Positions 58,041-64,000 of a stretch of 64,000 nucleotides of DNA are shown piece by piece. The notes under the pieces were generated by a model. That model ran no database searches. It saw only the letters and a list, made by a program, of their open reading frames with translations, and was not told the origin of the DNA. This DNA is from Camelus bactrianus (Eukaryota; Chordata; Mammalia; Artiodactyla; Camelidae). The stretch spans positions 124,833,049 through 124,897,048 of the forward strand of contig NC_133541.1 of NCBI RefSeq assembly GCF_048773025.1, in the 5' to 3' direction. Made by a program: the position numbers and the translations under genes. Within the stretch, counting starts at the first letter, position 1; each line of letters starts with the position of its first letter.

Positions 58041-59245
58041 CCTCAGTTGGTGGTTGTAGCAGCTTTTCCATTACAGGTTACTACCAGATACTGAACATAT
58101 GTTTCTGTGCTATACAGAAGAAGCATTTTTTAAATCTATCTTTATATATAGTGGTTAACATTTGTAAATGTTAGCCACTATATATTAAAACTCCCAAATT
58201 TATCCCTTCCCACCTCCTTTCCCTGGTGACCATACAACCATACAATTATTTACTAAGTCTGCAAGTCTCTTTCTGTTTTGTAGATGAATTCCTAGTGTCT
58301 TTTTTTTTAAGATTGCACATATCAGTAGTATCATACAGTATTTTTCTTTCTCTTTCTGGCTCACTTCACTTAGAATGACGATCTCTATGTCCATCCATGT
58401 TGCTGCAAATGGCATTATTTTATCCCTTTTTATGGCAGAGTAGTATTCCATTGTAGAAATACGCCACATCTTCTTTATCCAGTCATCTGTTGCTTCTATA
58501 GGTTGCTTCCATGTCTTGACTGTGTATATAGTGGTGCTATGAATACTGGGATGCAAGTATCTTTTCGCACTGGAGTTTCCTACGGATACATATCCAGAAG
58601 TGGGATTGCTGGATCATAGGGTAAGTCTATTTTTAGTTTTCTGATGAATTTCCATACTATTTTCCATAATGGCTACACCAAACTACATACCCCCAACAGT
58701 GTAGGAGAGTTCCCTTTTCTCCACACCCTCTCCAGCATTTATCATTCATGAACTTTTGAGTGATGGCCATTCTGACTGGTGTGAGCTGATACCTCATTGT
58801 ACTTTTGATTTGCATTTCTCTGATAATTAGTGATATTGAACATTTTTTCATGTGCCCATTGGCCATTTATAGTCTTCATTGGAGAAATGCTTGTTTAGGT
58901 TTTCTGCCCATTTTTGGATTGGGTTTTTTTTTGTTATTAAATTTTATGAGCTGTTTATATTTTCTGTAAATTAAGCCTTTGTCAGTCAAATCATTTACAG
59001 ATACTTTCTCCCATTCCATAGGGTGTCGTTTTACTTTGCTTATTGTTTCCTTTGCTGTGCAAAAGCTCGTAAGTTCAGTTAGGTCCCATTTGTGCATTTA
59101 TTTGTGCTTTTATTTCTCATGTGTGGGTAGACTGCCCTAGGGAAACATGGCTGAGGTGTATGTCAGGTAATGTTTTGCCTATGTTTTCTTCTAAAAGGTT
59201 TATAGTGTCTTGTCTACATGTTTAAGTCTTTAAGCTGGCCATCAG
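58040..59245 (-). mobile_element. L1 ORF2 C-terminus and 3' UTR, inverted
   Basis: On the minus strand it encodes ELTSFCTAKETISKVKRHP, then MANGHMKKC and [19 protein letters not shown], and later EYYSAIKRDKIMPFAATWMD, all human-like L1 ORF2 C-terminal landmarks. The frame is interrupted. It ends in the tail described for the composite unit and abuts the RYR2-like exon at 59328. Confidence 0.94.
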
Positions 59246-59327
59246 CGTGGCCATTTTACACAAAAGCACAAGAGCAGCAGAAGCACTTTGCACCCTCAGA
59301 GCATGGGATGCACCAAGCTCTACTTAC

Positions 59328-59402
59328 GCAACCCTCAGTGTCTCCAGCCTCCACAGGGAATGTGCGTGAACAGATACAGCACCAACTTCGTAGTGAACAC
59401 TT
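59328..59402 (-). pseudogene. RYR2: RYR2-like relic exon (HYE-GAVSVHA exon)
   Basis: Acceptor TTTTAACAG and donor GTTGC-GTAAGTAG bound 75 nt reading SVHYEVGAVSVHAHSLWRLE and TLRV. Human RYR2 reads TVHYEGGAVSVHARSLWRLE here, in the N-terminal MIR-type region of the channel. Three residues differ in 24, unusual for a gene that is almost invariant in mammals. The next RYR2 exon (WSGSHIRWGQ) was not seen; an L1 lies directly downstream. Confidence 0.83.
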
Positions 59403-61085
59403 CTGTTAAAACAAAACAAAACAAAACAAAATGTTAACTTTTCATTCTTGGACTCTATTTATTCAAGCCAATTAAAGAGAGGAACAAATGGGAAGTCTTT
59501 GGATAAACAGTAAAAGCTATACTTTTTGGTAGGAGAGAATATAACTGGAAATAAAAATAGCAAAATAATAACAACAGTGATCTGAATACACATTTGATTT
59601 AAACACATCCTCTCCTCTTTTATTCCCTCTAATCCCGTTCATTCTCTCTCCCTCCCCCTGGCCTTCTCTCCCTCCCCTCTCCTCTCCCTCCCTGCCTCCC
59701 CCCTCCCTCACTCTCTTTCTCTCCCTCTCCCCTCCCTCCAGTGAACACATTCACCTTACCCATCTAATTTCAGTCCACAGAAGCACTCAGCTATGAGTTC
59801 AGGTGTAGTTTAATATATTATATTTCAACACATGCATATGGTTATTTGAAGTTCTAAATTCTATTCCAGATATTTAAAACACTTAGAAGACATGTAAGAA
59901 CCCATTAATTTTAATGTTTTAATATAACAATCTGCTAAATGGTGAGACAGAAAAATATAAATATCAACAGAACAGTCTCACACACACAAAGAGAAACTTC
60001 TCTGGATGTGCATCACACACACCCAAGTTCCAAAGCTCTCATTAAAACAGGCTGTTAATATGCCAGACGTGATGCTAAGTAATGTACATACTTAAACCTA
60101 AACTGGTCTCTGTACCAATCCCTTAAGGTTGCTTTAAGGAAACCAAAGCTTGTGCATGTACCGCTTACTTCCCGAGGACCCACTGCCTCCCTCTCCACTG
60201 GGCCTCACACTTCATCCTCTTCACAGGGGCTTTTACAGAACAAAACTTTCTCATTTTGGTGAGATCCAGTTTATCAATATTTTCCTTTCATGGACATGTT
60301 TTTTATGTCAAGTTTTAAAACTGTGATCTCCAAGAGTTTTTCTAAATGTTCTATAGTTTTGTGTTTTACATTTACACAAATGACCCATCTGAATTAGGGT
60401 TAGTATAAAGTGTGAGGCTTAGGCTGCGGTTCTTTTGATCTTTTCTTTTTGTTCTTTTTTCCCCCTATGGGCATCCATTTGCTCCATAAGAATGTCTTTT
60501 AAGTCTGGGGGAAAAAATCTCTTCTTATCTTTTCAGTCACTTTGTGCACTTTCCCCCATGATCCAGACCCCTGCAGTCTTGGTCCAATGCCAAATGAGAT
60601 TAACATGAGAGAGGAATTAAAATCACATAAACTACTAGGGACAGTGGTCAATTTTATCTTCTATGTCAGTAAATAGAAGACAACATAAAAAGGACCTGAA
60701 CCTCTGGGCCATTTGAGAACTCTGATTTTGAAACTGAGTATGAGACTGAACATTCCAGAAAGAAGATTAATTGAAACTAATGAACATTTAATGAGGTTTT
60801 AAGTAGCTGAATGTTTCACTCCTCCCACTTAGTTTACTTCATTCAATGCTTCTTACCATGTTTTAATTGGACAAAAATTTTCATCAATTCTATTGACAGG
60901 GAATCAAAACATAACATGAGTAAAAACTTCAGAGGAGGCCAGCAAATGGATCACTTTAGTGGACAGATAACATTAGTGGCCCACTTTCTATTATGCAAAT
61001 GGCCTGACGAGACACATCCTGAACTTAAGGAACTGTGTCAAGGCAAGAAGGTGCGAGGCTCCAGGCTCTGGGCTCAGGTACCAAC
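59403..61085. other. RYR2-like intron with a pyrimidine tract
   Basis: It contains a short (AAAAC)n at 59408-59430 and a nearly pure CT tract at about 59635-59742. The block at 60230-60580 (GAGATCCAGTTTATCAATAT, CTTTCATGGACATG) resembles an L1 5'-ward fragment on the minus strand. No other gene was seen. Confidence 0.5.
59635..59742 (+). repeat. Polypyrimidine (CT) tract
   Basis: About 105 bases are almost wholly C and T on the plus strand (CTCCCTCCCCCTGGCC, CTCTCCTCTCCCTCCCTGCC). Such tracts can form triplex DNA; that is inference. Confidence 0.85.
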
Positions 61086-61182
61086 CTCCGCTGCTCTTCG
61101 CCATGTTCTCCTGAGGGGACAGTGAGGCACTCGTCCATGTGTCCATGAAGCAACCTGAGGACGTCACTGCCGATGAGATACC
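61086..61182 (-). pseudogene. RYR2: RYR2-like relic exon ([16 protein letters not shown] exon)
   Basis: The 97-nt exon reads [20 protein letters not shown] and [11 protein letters not shown], and differs from human RYR2 (YLIGGDV...) at a single residue. The acceptor TTTCCAG is good; the donor GGAG-GTTGGT is weaker. Phases 1 in and 2 out fit both neighbours. The [17 protein letters not shown] run separates RYR2 from RYR1 and RYR3. Confidence 0.88.
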
Positions 61183-61850
61183 CTGGAAAGATCGAAACCA
61201 GTCACATTGGAACAGTCATGGTCAGATGCTGACAGATGGACAGATTACCTGGTTCAGCCTTCTATTTTCATAGTCAAAGATCCAGAAGCCTAGTGAGGCT
61301 TAGGTAACTGGGAAAAATCGCAGACACAGGTGCTGCCACCTGCCTTCTATCTCTGAGCTCTGGGCTCCCAAGTCTAGAATCCATGACTGTAGCCTCAAAA
61401 GACCCTCCACTGAACAGACAAGCCTGGATAGGCTCAATTCTGGACCATCTAAGTGAGAATGATCAGAACAGAGCTATTTCCCTGGAAACCCTGAAGCGCA
61501 GGCACTGCTGTGCTCCGGGTCTAAGTCCCGCACCCCGGAGGATGAGACATCTCGACATTAGCCTAAATGAGCAATATCCTGAGGCCAGAACATTGGAGAA
61601 AATAACCCCTAGAAAGCTCACGTGTAAAATACACACAAATAAACAAATGTAAAAATAAGGAAGGATAGATCTTAACACAAACTTCCCTTTTAAGTAACAA
61701 TTTACATGAGAGTCTTTAATGTCACGCATCTGCATTACAGGCTACTTTGACACAAAGAGCTCTAATGCATTTGCTCATTATCATCATTCCAGGGATGACT
61801 GTCAACTCTGCATCAAGGGAACAGCCTCCTCACTGCCGTGGTGTCTTTAC

Positions 61851-61950
61851 CTTGGGCTGCTTCGCTTCCTGAGCTGATGGGGGCCACGCTCCAGAGGATC
61901 TCCTGGAAGGCGGCATCCACGTGTAAGCTGCCATTGCCGTAGGACAAGTG
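61851..61950 (-). pseudogene. RYR2: RYR2-like relic exon (LSYGNGSLHVDA exon)
   Basis: Acceptor TCTGATGCAG and donor CAAG-GTAAAGAC bound 100 nt reading HLSYGNGSLHVDAAFQEILW then SVAPISSGSEAAQ. Human RYR2 has AAFQQTLWSVAPISSGSEAA. RYR2 is the cardiac calcium-release channel of the sarcoplasmic reticulum. No earlier RYR2 exon (RVGDDLILVSVSSERYL) was found to the window end. The three exons could belong to a real gene only if the rest lies right of the window and the changes are tolerated. Confidence 0.85.
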
Positions 61951-62164
61951 CTGCATCAGAGGCAAAACGAGGCATCACTTCAGGCTCAGGGTGACTCTTC
62001 ACATGTAAGTGCTCCTGGCAATTCTAACCGAACATCACAGATCTGGAAATGTCCATAGACAACATCTATTTCAATCCCATCCCTCAAAAACTAAGAGACT
62101 GGTCAAAAAAAATTAGAGTTCATATTTGATATTATGTATTTTTCAGCTTCATTCTAAGAGTTAC

Positions 62165-62980
62165 TACTTAAGCCACTAACAGAAAACACACAAATGAATC
62201 ACCTCACACCATTCAGAATGACCATGATTAAAAAGTTCACAAAGGAGAAATGCTGAAGAGAGTGTGGAGGAAAGGGAACCCCCTTATGCTGTTGGTGGGA
62301 ATACAGTTTGGTGTAGCCACTATGGAAAACAGTGTGGAGATTACTTAAAAAAATAAAAATAGAGCTACCATACGATCTAGCAATCCCAGTCCTGAGCATA
62401 TGTCTGGAAAAAACTCTAATCTGAAAAGATACATGTACCCCAATGTTCACAGCAGCACTATTTACGATAGCCAAGACATGGAAACAACCTAAATGTCCAC
62501 TGACAGATGACTGGATAAGGAAACTGTGGTGTATTTATACAATGGAATCCTACTCAGCAATAAAATAAAAAAAATACCATTTGCAGGAACACAGATGAAC
62601 CTGGAAATTGTCATACTAAGTGAAGTAAGCCAGACAAAGTAAGCAAAATACTACTATATGATATCACTTATATGTGGAATCCAGAAAAAGTGATACAAAT
62701 GAACTTATTTACAAAACAGAAATAGACTCACAGACAAAGAGAATGAACTTAAGGTTCCCCAAGGGGAAAGGTGGGGAGGGATAAATTAGGAGTTCAGGAT
62801 TTGTAGATACACACTACTATACATAAAATAGATAAACAGCAAGGTCCTACTATACAGCCCAGGGAACTACATTCAATATCTTATAATTCCCTATAATGAA
62901 AAAGAATGCATATTTATAATTGAATCACTATGCCATATGACACTGCAAATCAACAATACTTCAAGTAAAAAAGAAAACAC
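62165..62980 (+). mobile_element. L1 ORF2 C-terminus and 3' end
   Basis: It starts at the ORF2 segment CACACCATTCAGAATGACC, passes through GTTGGTGGGAATACAGTTTG, ATAGCCAAGACATGGAAACA and TACTCAGCAATAAAATAAA, and ends CCAAGGGGAAAGGTGGGGAG and AACAATACTTCAAGTAAAAA. It is 5'-truncated and interrupted, in the intron right of the last RYR2-like exon. Confidence 0.93.
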
Positions 62981-64000
62981 ATAAATGAATGTACTATCAT
63001 ACATTTATTTGTTAAAACAGACTATTTTGTTTTAGAGGCTTAAGTTTTCTACATATCATGGTGTGACACTGTTTTGACAATGAAATAGGTAAAATTACTG
63101 GACTGATGTCTTAATTTTATAGGGTTCTTTGGGAACTTTTATCTACAATTTGATGTAACAGTCATTAGATGGCAATATTGCCCAAGAGGTATCAAAACTG
63201 AGGCCAATAAATTTCCTTCAAAATTCAGATATTGCCGATTTCAGATGTTCCTTCTTAAAAACAAATGTATTAAAAGAATATCATATTTTGTATCTTTGAG
63301 AGCCATAATACATGAGTTCTGAAATGATAAGAAAAACAAAACAATGAGTAACACCAAACGCTGTGCTTATTTCACTATTACCTGACCACTGCAAGAGTTT
63401 CAGACACTCTGAGCACAACCACCTGTTTCCTTGGAGTCATCTCAGTAAACATCACCACTACTCCTACAGTGTTCCTACAACACTTTCCAATGCCGATGGT
63501 TGCCTAAGCTCTTAAAGATTAACTGCGCCAGAACTTTCCCAGAAATCCGACTTCCTAGTTAGATGAAGGGCAGTCACAGCATGAAGAGTCATCCTGGTTC
63601 CCGCTACAGGCCTTTCAACTCCAACGGTCTCTTCTGCCTAAATATGCTAACCTCAAGGCACCAGCAAATATGGGGGTTTCATTTTCTTTCTCTTAAAAAC
63701 AAGACCAAAGAAGTTTCTGACAGTTGACATACATACCATTATCTTATCAATAATTTTTCCAATCAGTAAGATTGAAAGTTTGCCAGTGGATGCATGAGAT
63801 TTAGCAACAACCGGCTCTTCCACCTCCTCCTCTCAAACAGCTCTCTGCCTCTTCACAACATCCCCTTCACCTCGGCCTGTCAATCCTGTGCAAATCCCGG
63901 CTGAGATGCCTTTATTGAATTAATTTCTTTCCAATATGCTAAAACTCTTTAACTACTTACAAGTTAATCATATGCCATCTGCTTCCACAAATAAGAAAAC
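62981..64000. other. Right end of window, no recognised feature
   Basis: The stretch is ordinary AT-rich DNA. I looked for the preceding RYR2 exon (RVGDDLILVSVSSERYL) and did not see it. Confidence 0.4.

Overview
This window is mammalian nuclear DNA, most likely from a camelid (camel, llama or alpaca). The clue is several copies of a short tRNA-derived SINE, read as GGTAGAGC(A/G)CATGC near a box A and GGTTCAAT(C/T)CC near a box B, which resembles the camelid Vic-1 family. Many L1 3' ends of artiodactyl type, MIR and L2 relics, and split genes with GT-AG introns agree with this. The species call rests on memory of the repeat families, not on a search.

Left half (1 to about 30,900, minus strand). 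One large gene of the ANKRD26 family is transcribed from right to left. Its promoter and first exon are at 30,447-30,900 and its 3' part runs off the left edge. I resolved 22 coding exons from splice sites, reading phase and protein similarity. The first 19 join without a break into a 938-codon reading frame: a cap, about five ankyrin repeats, then the long acidic, low-complexity middle shared by ANKRD26 and CCDC144 proteins. Exon 20 is 2 nt shorter than its phase and its family alignment require, which would truncate the protein just as the coiled-coil region begins. The copy may be a recently broken paralogue, a truncated isoform, or carry a base error.

Middle and right (about 34,400 to 62,000, minus strand). 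This part is a patchwork of fragments of two unrelated genes. Exons of VPS8 (CORVET complex) lie at 46,222, 44,819, 41,188 and 38,084, with a second, truncated copy of one of them at 34,439. They have diverged, one carries a stop and a 2-nt loss, and one expected exon was not found. Three consecutive exons of a ryanodine receptor (closest to RYR2) lie at 61,851, 61,086 and 59,328; they are open and in phase but carry several changes at conserved positions. This looks like a mosaic of segmental duplications beside the ANKRD26-like gene.

Repeats. L1 pieces, nested several deep, fill much of 36-54 kb, 58-59 kb and 62-63 kb. A GC-rich repeat of about 160 bp is found at 49.2-49.7, 53.9-54.8 and 57.6-58.0 kb. 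In two places it follows the same L1 3' tail in the same orientation, so L1 and GC repeat may be one composite unit. Other structures include a long inverted repeat (56.54-57.22 kb), a small palindromic MITE-like element (17.67-17.90 kb), a roughly 100-bp direct repeat flanking an L1 end (26.9-27.4 kb) and several minisatellites. No CRISPR array, rRNA or functional tRNA gene was seen.
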